DNA of 64,000 nucleotides, from assembly GCA_964304625.1 (NCBI GenBank), contig OZ199838.1, positions 15,624,001 to 15,688,000 of the forward strand. Reading direction: 5' to 3'. The notes beneath the pieces were generated by a model. The model saw only the letters and a program-made list of their open reading frames with translations, was not told the DNA's origin and did not search any database. This DNA is from Kudoa neothunni. Lineage: Eukaryota > Cnidaria. Shown here in pieces: positions 12,441-22,972 of the stretch. A program made the translations under genes and the position numbers. Numbering within the stretch: position 1 is the first letter of the stretch; each line of letters starts with the position of its first letter.

Positions 12441-13028
12441 TCTTATAATTTTAAAGTTATTATTTTGAGCAGAATTTCTGCCACCCATATTCTTTTATTT
12501 TATTATCAAGAGTCATGAAAAAATAAATGCGAAAAACATGAACAAGAGTACGTTTTGTAGGTGCCGCATACTTTCCCATTTTCCAAAGAACATTTTAACT
12601 AGTTAAAAATATTAAATTACGTTTTTATTAACAAAAATGTTTTAAGTTGGGGTTCGGGCCGCACTTTGCCGACCCCTGATTTAGAACAACAATAATGTTT
12701 GTTTATTATATTGAATATTTACTAAGTTAAAACGTGTCTGAGCATAGTAGAAACTTAGATTTTTAAAAAGAATGATATTTTACTAAAATTATTTTTAAAT
12801 TAAAATTTTATCTGTAAACGTATGTGTATACATATTTATGCTTAGCAATGAGGATTTATTATAACGTTTATTTTTCTATGTTTTCTAGGGTTAATTCAAT
12901 TTGGTATATTTAAAGTATATAAACTGATCGTTTATATTTAAAAAAACGAATTAAAAACTGCATCATAAAATCATATCTCGTTTTATGATCAATGAATTAT
13001 ACAATTGATTGATTGATTGCTTATACCA
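12441..13028. other. Upstream flank of copy C, hAT-like end
   Basis: TTGCCGACCCCTG at 12666-12678 is a hAT-like terminus (mirror of 1486-1498). From about 12690 on, the sequence resembles the flank of copy D (from about 22500), so the duplicated unit included several hundred upstream bases. Confidence 0.4.
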
Positions 13029-13076
13029 ATAAACATCGGTGTATTGTTTATTTATCGACGGTTTCAATTAAATATT
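13029..13076 (+). promoter_or_regulatory. Conserved upstream block of copy C
   Basis: AACATCGGTGTATTGTTTAT..CGACGGTTTCAATTAAATATT, 36-83 bases before the ATG; orthologous block in all copies. The motif CAATGAATTATACAATTGAT lies just upstream. Confidence 0.5.
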
Positions 13077-13111
13077 GGTATTTGTGATTTCCATTTACTA
13101 TAACTGAAAAA

Positions 13112-14556
13112 ATGTCATTTTTATTAACACTTGTTGTTGTAAACATCAATTATTTTAATATAAAATCAGGTACATGACTTATATCCAATCTACATAATTC
13201 CATCATAGAACTACCACTTCCTTCCTATGAAAAGGATATGGGTGAATTTAAGGCAGGAGAAGGCATAAACAACGAACTCACAAGATGGTTTATTAATAAT
13301 ACGACAGCTAAATGCGAAACATTCCAATACAGAGGAACAAAAGGAAATTTTAACAATTTTAGAACGAGAGTGGAATGCGAAAGACATCGTAAACTTTCCA
13401 GTTATGTCATAGACTAAATTAATATAGTTGAAAATCCTATTTCTGATAAAATTTATGGGTGCCAGGACATTGCAAAACAAAAAGGATCTTGTAGTGCTAC
13501 AAGCACACAAAAATGGTCATGGGACCCGTCTACAGCTAAATGTGTAGGGTTTGATTATACAGGTTGTGGTGGAAATAGAAACAGATACGATTCAGAAGAA
13601 GAATGCAAACTTTTCTGTTATAGTATGTTTTATACAACAATATTTAATAATACTTTTACACGAAGATGTGGAATACGGAAAAAAATCTGATGGAGCCGAT
13701 TTAGATAATGCAGCCGATAAAACGAAATACGCCATTCCAAATTATCACGATTGCCATTTGAAGCCAGACCTTCAAAAGAGAGAAGCTGATATTAAAGTTA
13801 TAGCATTAATTGACGAGAAACAATGTGTATATGCGGCAGCAGGATCAAGCGATGCACAAAAACCAATAAGAGGAGCGTTCAACACTATTAATGCATGCAT
13901 TAGAAAATGTTTCCGTATTTAGTAATCTCATAATTTCAATAATGTTTCAATAGCAAATGAACATGATGAAACAGTTGAAGATAACAATGAAAAAATGAAA
14001 CAAAAAATACCTGCATGTAGTAGAGTACAGCCCGACCAGTTTGACAGGCCAAGTCCACCACCTTCCAACATTAAACCAGAAATAAGATTCTATTATGACC
14101 ATAGCAACAAAGGTTGTTCACGCTTCGAGAGTTGGCCTGGAGAATTCGATAAATCTAAAAATAATTTTCCTTCAGCTGAAATTTGTGAAAGTTATTGTGG
14201 ATGGGGTAAATCATTGAACATGCAAAATATTTACTGACAATTAAATAGATAAGGCTGAAGAAGATCAAGCTATAGAAAGAGAACCTGCTTGTTATCTACC
14301 GAAAGCTGGTGTATATAGCACTTCTGATAATATTAATGGAAACCTTAATGTTAAGAGGTGGTATTTTGATAGTTCCGAAGATAAATTTAAATGTCTTCCG
14401 TTCATGTTTGGTGGTCTTAATGGAAATGCTAACAATTTTAAATCATTTAATGCTTGCAAAGCTATTTGTTGGACACAAATGGATCCTGATGGCGGTACAT
14501 ACGAAAAAGATGATTCACTCAATAATGTTAAGGATGACGAACAACCATCAAACTAA
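13112..14556 (+). CDS. Multi-Kunitz secreted protein, copy C (intact when spliced)
   Basis: Six exons: 13112-13169, 13209-13388, 13428-13622, 13666-13914, 13954-14205, 14249-14556 (TAA); 413 codons plus stop. Introns are 39, 39, 43, 39 and 43 nt, all GT-AG and phase 1. This copy proves intron 1: the 39-nt segment carries an in-frame TGA, while in other copies it happens to stay open. Exon 1 is a hydrophobic leader. The five Kunitz-like units follow the family cysteine pattern of 2, 6, 4, 4 and 4. The exon-3 unit is canonical (GCGGNRNRY, CxxxC at the end) with Ser after C2. Exon 5 keeps frame through its A-rich start. Secreted; target unknown. Confidence 0.88.
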
Positions 14557-14739
14557 TGATTTTTATTGTTTATTTTCAAATTCAAACTATAATTTTAAAA
14601 AAGGTTTATATCTATTATTTAAATAGTAAGTGATTTTTGTCTATATATCTTTGTAAGCAGACACGTGGGTGGATATTTGCTTGGGGTAAGCACTCAACGA
14701 TTTTTCCCCAATATTAGATGACCGTGAATTTTGAAACTG

Positions 14740-14958
14740 TCAACAATTTTTTAAGTCACAATACCCTTTATTCAACCAAACACTTTTGCGGGATACAGAG
14801 TAAAGCATGCACGAGAAACAAAAAAGTCGATTTGTTGTAATACACCCACATAACGATTCTTGTTTGTTGTACCAGATAGGTTGGAATGTTCGAGTAATTT
14901 GATCTATCTTTTGTTGTAATTGTGGACAACTCTGGGATAGGTCTACCATCAGTAACAA
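14740..14958 (-). pseudogene. TTF-type zinc-finger fragment of a hAT (ZMYM/DUF4371-like) transposase
   Basis: Open stretch of 72 codons with RTFQPIWYNKQESLCGC, then RLFCFSCMLYS and WLNKGYCDLKN. This matches the layout of the TTF-type zinc finger at the N-terminus of ZMYM1/DUF4371 hAT proteins (F..W...., FC..C..F, W...G..DWK). The Trp of the last motif reads Leu here. Only this domain survives; sequence further along ends in stops. Isolated fragment next to copy C. Confidence 0.6.
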
Positions 14959-15011
14959 TTTTTATTTTTTCGTTCTCCGAAAGCCTTGAAAATGATTTAA
15001 AGTATTCATTA

Positions 15012-16129
15012 CTAGCGGGAATTGCCCAGTGTTGTTGCTTGGGGAAGATTTCGCATAGATACGTTTCTTAACAATATTCAAAAAATATGTTAAAGCCTAA
15101 AATTAACCCATAGATGTAAAATAACTAAAAATTTTTAAGCAATATACTTTAACGATTTGGATCATGAAGTTTAAATTATGTTCATTTCTTTGAAGGTGTG
15201 TTCCAATCCTAGCGTTCATTAAAAATTTCGTGGCTCAGAACCAACGCTAAATAAGTTAAGGTCAGCATCGTATTTTTTTCATTCCCGAATTATTTAAATC
15301 TCGTTAGAGTGTTATCTAAAACGTTATTTTTTGGCCGGAGGATTTTTAAAAGTCGAATTCTGGCCCCGCTCGATAACTGTGTGTACCACTAACTTGTAAG
15401 AGATAAAAAAATGGAGAAAGTAATAGAGATAGAAGAAAACGTATGAAAATTAATATCCTTTGATCCGCAAAACTTTAATGCGCTTTTTCTAACAAATAAT
15501 TTAAATAATCGGATGAAATAACCATATAACCATCCGCGCTGAATTGAATCATTGAAAGATCAACATAACGGATGGTTTCAATGAAATCTACAGACACGGT
15601 ACTTGCGTTATAGTGCTTCAATCTATCTGATTGTAACGCGCATAACCAACCAAATAATAATGCAAATATTGACATTTTTTCGTATCTAAATCCACTAATG
15701 AAGCCTTCAAAATGTGTTTATCAAGTCAATTACATTAAAACTCCCGATATAAGGAATTTATTTGAGCAAACAACCAAACAAACGCACAAATCTTAAATTT
15801 AAAGGCAGATGGCATCGTTCAATCAACATACGATAAAGTATATAAGGGAGATAGTTAACTTCAACCGACCATCACCATGACACAAGCAAGAGCTAATCCT
15901 ATAGTTGAACTCATGTAATCCGATAAACAACTTTAAATTGACAAAATCATTATTTCATAAATAGCTTTGGGAAACTTTCGTGCTCCAAAAACAATTAAAC
16001 TATTTTTTTAAATATCACAAATTTATAAGAATTTTAGATATGACTCTCTATAAGGAAAAAATTATCCGCACATGCGTACATAGGGAACATACAAACATAT
16101 CGACAGTCCTCCTTTATATATATAAAGGA
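15012..16129 (-). mobile_element. Helitron-like element L3, complete by its ends
   Basis: On the minus strand it starts TCCTTTATATATATAAAGG after an A and ends ..CCCGCTAG before a T, with the hairpin region CCAAGCAACAACACTGGG just upstream of the end. Length 1118 bp. It aligns over its whole length with 30225-31360. TC..CTRR ends, a subterminal hairpin and A|T insertion without target duplication fit a non-autonomous Helitron. No Rep/helicase is present. It holds one 66-codon open frame (15475-15675, minus) that is disrupted in the sister copy. It also carries, on the opposite strand, a TATA-like GTATATAAGGG followed by CCATCACC, which looks like a captured promoter. Confidence 0.55.
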
Positions 16130-16293
16130 TTCTAATCAGTTTTCTTAGTTACATACGCATACATATTTTTACAGCTTTCCGTTAAATAAATATCGTATTA
16201 TTATTTATAAGAATTAAAATAGTCATGCAAAATTAATGAAGTCGATATAATTAATAAATGGTTCAAGCGAGTTCGAATGATCCTACATGCAAC

Positions 16294-17974
16294 TTAAGTT
16301 TTAATTGAGAGAAATTTTAAATTACCTGTGGTGAAATGATAGAAAACCATAATCAAAACATTAATTTCTATTATCTGCTGAGAAATCAACACAGACAAAC
16401 TGAGAGTGTTACAACAAAATCCTAAAAAAATAAGGCGCAAATTCTTAATTTTTTGGTCATTGTTCCTTGAATACAGCGCACATCTTTTTCGGCAATTCGG
16501 CAAAGGAATAGGGTATTTTTTTGGTAATAGTTGACTTTTAACCAGCACATCTTTTTCTGGCACGAATGGTTTGACAAATTCGTTCGCATGTTTATCCAGA
16601 AACTGTTCTCTCCTAATTTTGTTGATATTATTAAATACAGCATTATAATGAGGAAATGAATTTATTAGGCTGATATCTAAAATATTTAAAGAAAACAACG
16701 GTTGACCAACGTTTTGAGTATCTTTTGACACTACTCGAAACGAGAATTCGGTCGACAGTATCCACACCACCTTTAATTTTATTGTAATATGGAATGACTT
16801 CAGGTTTTCTGCATTCATCAGAAGCCACATTTGTATTTACTGAGGAGGTAACCAAAAGTATAACTGACCTATTTTTTTGGGACGTAAGACAACAACATTT
16901 TTTCCCCATGGAAAGGAAAAAGTGACCTATAAAGTTCCCTTGATTTACTTGCCTTCAGTACTTCGGGGATGTCTCTTTTGTTTGACCTGATTGTTCCAAC
17001 CATAGTCATACCGAAGTTTAATAGTTTATTGGCGAGAGGAACTGATGTGAAATAATTATCAGCGACAATATTTCTACCACCGTCCTTTAAATACAACACA
17101 AGATCTAGCACTATGTTCTCACCTAAACATTTTGCTCCTTGATTATTTTGTTTTCCAAGGTAAACTGAGATATTGTGACAAAAGTTCGTTGATAGGTCAA
17201 CAAGTAAGAAAAATTTGATTCTATACACAGCCGGTTTAGAACGCATGTAATGCTTGAAAGGGCATTTCCCTCTGAAAGTAACCAGTTGCTTATTGACAGT
17301 TAAATTGGAATTAGGAACAAGACAAATAGGAAGAATTTTTTTCCACTCATCAAATATTTCCCGTATTTGACAAAATTTATCGGTTGATTTTTTTTCGGCT
17401 CTGGTTGTATAATCGTCGAAATAGAGTGCACTTGTAATTTCAATAAATCTTCTCAAAGGCATGATACTTCTAAATATTTCCCTACCTTTATCCTTACTCC
17501 AAAGTGTTTTTAAGACTCCAATTTTGATTTGAATATTGCCATATATATCAACACATCTATTTAGGCGCGGAACTCCATATTTGATAACTGTTTTCAAGAT
17601 GGACTGTAGCGATATGAACCAAATTTATTTGTATTCCGTAAAATGGTATCATAGATGCCATCACCAAAGTATATATCTAAGAAATCAGAAAATCCTTTGA
17701 TTCTATGTGTTGCATAAGCAGTAACATCCGGGGCTTTTTTTTAAATATTTTCTTTGCATTCTTTCGATGTTTTCGGGATTTCAATATTCCATATTACATC
17801 ATTTTTGTCTGACTGTACATCAAGGGATTCAATATCATTATCATCAGATTCGAAAGAATCGGACAAGTTATTGCTATACTGTTCCACATCAACAGATTTG
17901 CTGCAGTAACTTTTACAACTATCAGAATATACATCGTCAGATGCACTTATATCTACAGTCGTACGCTTCGTCAT
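16294..17974 (-). pseudogene. piggyBac transposase pseudogene
   Basis: Three minus-strand segments: acidic N-terminus 17974-17741, core 17597-16869, C-terminal part 16909-16643 in another frame, with a further decayed tail to 16294. The core has the piggyBac signature TFRGKCPFKHYMRSKPA, the second catalytic Asp in VADNYFTSVPLANKL, and a third in GGVDTVDRI. The first catalytic Asp (normally in a DE pair just before the FRG motif) reads NK (TVNKQLV), so the protein would be dead even if the frameshifts were ignored. TTAA at 18283-18286 preceded by TGCACGGAAGG is the probable right terminus; I could not find the left one. Confidence 0.75.
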
Positions 17975-18390
17975 TCCTCACAGATCATCGTCGGCATTTA
18001 TTTCGTTATTTCCTCTTAACTTATTCGATAGAATCTGTTTTAATTTTAATATGATGCATATAATAATTTTTACAGTTGTTTAAGTTTATAAAAACTTGGG
18101 GTCTAATATACACCGAAAAGCAAAACGTGTACAAAGTTTATTTATTTCCCTTGTAACTTTAATATTTTTATAAAATAAATGATTATAATATTCATGTGTT
18201 CCTTATAGGAAAATATACTGGATATAAACCTCATCTGATTCCAATAAGTATATATAATTAGCAAAACAAAATGCACGGAAGGTTAAATGGTAAATTTGTC
18301 CATTAAAACCATAATTTAACCATCTCTTATGCATAAAAATCGTACTTCTCTTGAGTTAATAACAGTACTCAAAGGTTTTTACGGTATTCG

Positions 18391-21018
18391 GTAATGGGGG
18401 AGTGTCCACCTTCAAAAATTCGTCCTTTTTCGCGTACTCAAACCTACCGATTTTATTATAAATCGTCTTAATACATTTTTTAAATATGGAGTGAACACAA
18501 ATATCTTTAAGAATATCAGTTAAAAAAATCAATAAAAATGCACCTTCGGTCGTTATCGTGGCGTGCGCATAACTTTGCGCGTTCTTTTTTTGTGCTTTAT
18601 TTCCCTAAGTTTCCACATATATACAACTTTGAGGCTATCATTATGTTCAGTTTAATTAAGTTCTATGGTATCATTAGAATTATCAATATATCTCTACTTT
18701 ATTTCTACATTTTAGGTGTTAGATATAGTTTTTGTGATTTTAATTATGTTTCAAAAATTTTGATCAGAGATGAATTAATGAGTTATATTAAAAAAGTTTC
18801 TGTGACACGCTAGTGACTGAAGCTTAGCAATGGTAGAATTTAAGTCACAGCGCCAGTTTTACAAGTTGCTTCTAGATCAAGAAACATTGCTGAACTTCTT
18901 AACCAGGAAAGGTCTATTGCAGGAAATACCGAACAGATGAAAAAATTGTCGTACGTATACCACTGGTAAATTAAAGATTGAACGAAGGTTAAAAATAACT
19001 CCACAGACCTACGATTTATTTGTGAATCAGAAAAATTCACTTATATTTGTTTCAAAGGGATTTAATGTTTCCGAAATTATTATGAATATAATTGTAAAAA
19101 TGATTGTAAGAAATTCTTCTCTCCAAGAGCCTCAACTTTCTTTGGAATTATGAATAAATTTCATGATAATTCTTCCAAGTTATCGGTTTCCGATACTTTT
19201 GAACTGATTTATTTGTGGGCTATGGGAGAGCTTAGATGCCAGGCGAGTATTTTGACTAGAATAACGGGCAAAACTATTACATATTGGTATTCATCTTTAA
19301 GAAAAATTTGTTGGGGAGGTTTTCAGTGGCGTAAAAAGTTCGACGGAAAAAGAATTTTTTAAATAGACGAATGCCTTTTGAGGGGAAAACGGAAAAATAA
19401 CCGTGTTAGGTTCTTGGGAGCAGGTGTCCGGAGAGGCGCCCCTAATGAAACCTATTCTCCATCATCTGATGATGACACGGATGATGATTCTGGTGGCACT
19501 AATGTCGAAAGATATGAGAACAGAATAGAAGGTCCGTCGGTAGTTGAGATTTGTGAATACTCCGTTGACGATGAAGGTAAATGTAAATTGCTGGAGTCGA
19601 GATTTTTCTTTGTGGATCGAGGGGAAAAATATACTTACACCCCTAATTCTTCAATAGGTATCACATTACTCCACAATATACACAAACGAATGGAAAGAGT
19701 AAAAACAATTATGAATTTGGAGGTATAATCATATATCTACAAACCACTCAAAAGAATAAGTTACAGCTAATGAGAATCATTCAAACACTGTAGAGATTGT
19801 ATGGCACCATTTAAAAACGAAGCTTTTTCGAAGGATGGGTGGTGTGTCGAAAGATATGCTTCATTTGTATCTAGCTGAGGAATGGTTACGATCGAAACAT
19901 GAAAATTCATGGGAGTTTTTTGATTTTATTTTGAAAGAAATAACAAGAATATATTCCATTACCGATAATAATAATAATAATAGAAATAGAAATAATGAAA
20001 ATTAGTTTATTCAATTTTATCGTATGATTCTTCTTCGATTTGCGGACACACATTTATTATCTTTTATATAAGTACAATTCAAACTTTGTTATATTGTATC
20101 ATTAAGCTATGTACATTTAAAAGTTATGGAGAATATAGTTTTCACTACGGAAGTTTATTGCCAATATTTTAAAAGTTATCATTTAATAGATAGAACATAA
20201 GCTCTACCAAATGAATACACTAACGCGTTAAAAAGCGATATATATTTCTGTGCCGATAATTTGTTTAATTCCATTTATATAAGTTGTTAAAAAAGTTATA
20301 ACAACCATTGGTTACTTGTTGGTTGTGTTGGGTGACGAAATGATAAAAATAAACAAAATATTTCATTTTTAATATGTTTGCGTTTGTCTGGACTCTAGAA
20401 CTAGAGATAATTATGTAACCTTCTCATTCAAAACGAATTCCTTTAATTATTAATGTTTCCATTCAGTGACTGTATTTTCCATTATACAATGACTCAATTG
20501 ATACTTTATGAGTTCCTAATGTATTACCAAATATGAGAAATATTATGAAAGTCATAGTAATATCACTATTATTCGCATCATTACAAATATAAACCGCTAA
20601 GAAGATTATATAAACTAAAGTTCGTTGGGTTTTGACATTTCTAATCAACTAAACTTTCAACTTTTAAAAATTCTTTCTGGGTAGAAGTTGGTTTAAATTA
20701 AAACAAATTATCTAAATCTATTACGACCGAGTCAATTATGATTTTCGAACATAAATGCTATAATATGACTAGTTTGGAGATAATCATAGCCTTAAAGTTG
20801 CGTATATGTGGAAATTTACGGAAACGCAGCGCAAAAAATGAACGCACAACGTTGTGCACACGCTATGATAATGGCCTAAGCTGCATTTTTATTGATTTTT
20901 TTAAGATATTTGTGATCACTCCATATTAAAAAATGTATAAAGACGATTTATAATAAAATCGGTAGGTTTGCACAAGCGCAAAAAGGGCGAATTTTTGGAA
21001 GTGGATACTCCCCCATTA
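18391..21018 (+). mobile_element. Merlin-type DNA transposon with long terminal inverted repeats
   Basis: The left end GGTAATGGGGGAGTGTCCAC (from 18391) and the right end (to 21018) are inverted complements. Similarity continues inward for about 265 bases (18391-18655 against about 20750-21018), including CCTACCGATTTTATTATAAA. The element is about 2.6 kb and contains a decayed IS1595/Merlin transposase (next entry). Target-site duplication is not clear. Confidence 0.75.
18820..20005 (+). pseudogene. Merlin (IS1595/ISXO2-like) transposase pseudogene
   Basis: Order along the plus strand: a degraded N-terminus from about 18829; a zinc-ribbon remnant ending CKNDCKKFFSPRASTFFGI just before 19150; helical segment 19150-19362; then a TAA placed directly before the catalytic IDECLLRGKRKNNRVRFLG motif; the rest to 19728; and a C-terminal block WHHLKTKLFRRMGGVSKDML followed by YLAEEWLRS (19800-19890) typical of ISXO2-like proteins. 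An Asp-rich stretch SSDDDTDDDSGGTN follows the first catalytic motif. At least one stop and several frame changes; inactive. Confidence 0.7.
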
Positions 21019-21279
21019 CCTATTATATTTCTCCGATATAACATGTTTTGGATCACATTTGATATCCCGCCCCAAATAATCCTATAATATTATCGAGATT
21101 AACGGAGGGGCTAATCGGTTGTTTACCGCCGCAAACACTATATACCGCACCATGAGGATTATCGGTTCACAAGCACAATATATAAGGATTAAGTTGCAAT
21201 TTACAAACAACCGCACAACAATGATTGCACCAAGAAAGGCATTCGATAAAATTTTTAGTGAAGAGAGAAATTCATCAAT

Positions 21280-22045
21280 TATCTCATTGAAAGGGGCATT
21301 CTTGAAGAGCCTACTAATTGCAGTAAATGTGGTGGAATCAGATTTTCGATCCACAAAAAAAATTGGCAATGTTGTGAAAAGTCTTGCCGGAAAGAAGTCT
21401 CTATTTTTGACTATACGATCTTCAAAAATATGAAACTCAAAGTTAATGATTTCATGGAGTTGACTTGTTATTGGTTAGTGGGTGTATAAAACCCTTAACT
21501 TGATCACTATTACTGGCTTACTCTTCCCAAATTATCACTAACTATTCCCACTATCTTAGACAAATGATGGCCGATAGTTTAGGATTCGAGGACATCATAA
21601 TTTGAGGAGAAAACACAGTCGTAGAATTTGATAGGTCCAAGTTTGGTAAAATAAAGCATAACAAAGGCCATGGTGTTAATGGAGCATTGGTTCGTGGAGA
21701 TGTCGAAAGGACACTCGAAAGAAGAACGTTTCTAGTGGAGGTCCCTGATAGAACTGCCGAAACTCTAATAAAAAAAATAAAAATCTATGTTAAACCAGGC
21801 TCAATTATCATCAAAGACTGTTTCAAAAGCTACGCCAAACTTCTAAATTTCTACACTCATCTCACTGTTAACCAAAGTATGGGAATATGTAGTTAGTGTT
21901 TCGGGAGCTCAGACCAATACTATTGAGGATACATGGGGTGCCATAAAATATCGAATATCTCCCAGAAAAAGAACATCGTCATTTAACGAGGATGGAATTG
22001 TTCGTATGGATGGCATTAATGAATTTGTTGGTGAATTTTAATGGA
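21280..22045 (+). pseudogene. Second Merlin transposase relic
   Basis: A zinc ribbon NCSKCGG...QCCEKSCRKEVS (about 21316-21400) is followed by the ISXO2-like core VEFDRSKFGKIKHNKGHG and ERRTFLVEVPDRTAETLIKK (open frame 21687-21896). The block FGSSDQYY*GYMG.. after it is the decayed C-terminal HTNxIEGxWG region. It sits right of the Merlin element 18391-21018 but belongs to a different subfamily. It is broken by stops near 21490 and 21895. Confidence 0.65.
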
Positions 22046-22060
22046 GAAGAAAAAATCAAC

Positions 22061-22886
22061 ATGACTTATGGAGTGGTTTTATGCTATCTCTAAAATTAAT
22101 CTACAATCAAATTACTCTTATTAGCGCTTTGTTGTTTTTTTTTGTAAAATGTGTTTTTATAATAAATATGAAACATTATTTTATTGTGGATTAGGGGGCT
22201 TAGATCAAATTTCATCCAATGAAATCTTCCGTAGAATTTTCTCCATTCAAAAATAAAAGTAAAAGTTAAAATTTTCCATCACACAGTGTTAGGCAAAACT
22301 GAGTATTAGCGCTAGTAAATTAATATAAGGCAATGATGTGTTGAAATGTGAGCTCATTACTTTCTAAGGATACATGTCTTCTATTAGATGGATGATATTA
22401 AATTAGCTCGAAGAACATATGAATAAATTTTCTTTTCCAAGTCGTAAAATAATAATTTTTGTTAATAAATATATCCTAGACATATATTAGTCATTTAGCA
22501 TAACAATAACGTCTATTTATTATATTGTATATTAACCAAGCTAAAACGTGATTAAACCCATAAAGAACCTTAATTTTTTTAAATAAATGATACTTTACTC
22601 AGATTATTTTTTAAATTCAATTTTTTTCTGTTGTCGTATATGTATACACACTTATGTCTAGCTATGAGATTTTTATTTAACCCTTTATTTTTCTATGTTT
22701 TCTATACATAATTCAATTTTGGTATAACTATAATATATAAATTGTTCTTTTATATTTACAAAAAACGATTTAAAATATGCAAATTGAAAACAGCTTTTTA
22801 TATATTACACTTCTTATTGCGTTCAATGAATAATACTATTGATTTACTATATGAACCAATAAACATCATTTACTATATGAACCAAT
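22061..22886. other. Intergenic with a Helitron-like 3' end at 22315
   Basis: Bases about 22210-22315 match the dispersed repeat at 1950-2045 and 28812-28915, ending TATTAGCGCTAG|T. From about 22500 on, similarity to the upstream flank of copy C. No gene. Confidence 0.4.
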
Positions 22887-22936
22887 AAACATCGGCATAC
22901 TATTTATCTAACGATGTTTTCAATTAAATATTAGTA
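22887..22936 (+). promoter_or_regulatory. Conserved upstream block of copy D
   Basis: AACATCGGCATACTATTTAT..ACGATGTTTTCAATTAAATATT before the ATG at 22973. A partial tandem duplication (ACTATATGAACCAATAAACATC twice, about 22849-22893) precedes it. Confidence 0.5.
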
Positions 22937-22972
22937 CTTGTGAATATCACTTGCTATATATAGCTGGCAAAA

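Noticed and set aside
1486-12678. A single hAT element bounded by CAGGGGTCGGCAA and its inverse
   Set aside because: The span of 11 kb includes two Kunitz-related segments and several unrelated elements, and there is no matching 8-bp duplication. More likely two separate remnants.
15475-15675. 66-codon frame with a signal-peptide-like start
   Set aside because: Lies inside a Helitron-like repeat; the aligned region of the sister copy (30710-30930) has stops and mostly non-synonymous changes.
18538-18813. 91-codon open frame
   Set aside because: Falls in the terminal inverted repeat of the Merlin element; no conserved motif.
18820-22045. Bacterial IS1595 sequences, hence contamination or transfer
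   Set aside because: The Merlin superfamily is the eukaryotic relative of IS1595; base composition and the surrounding relics match the host.
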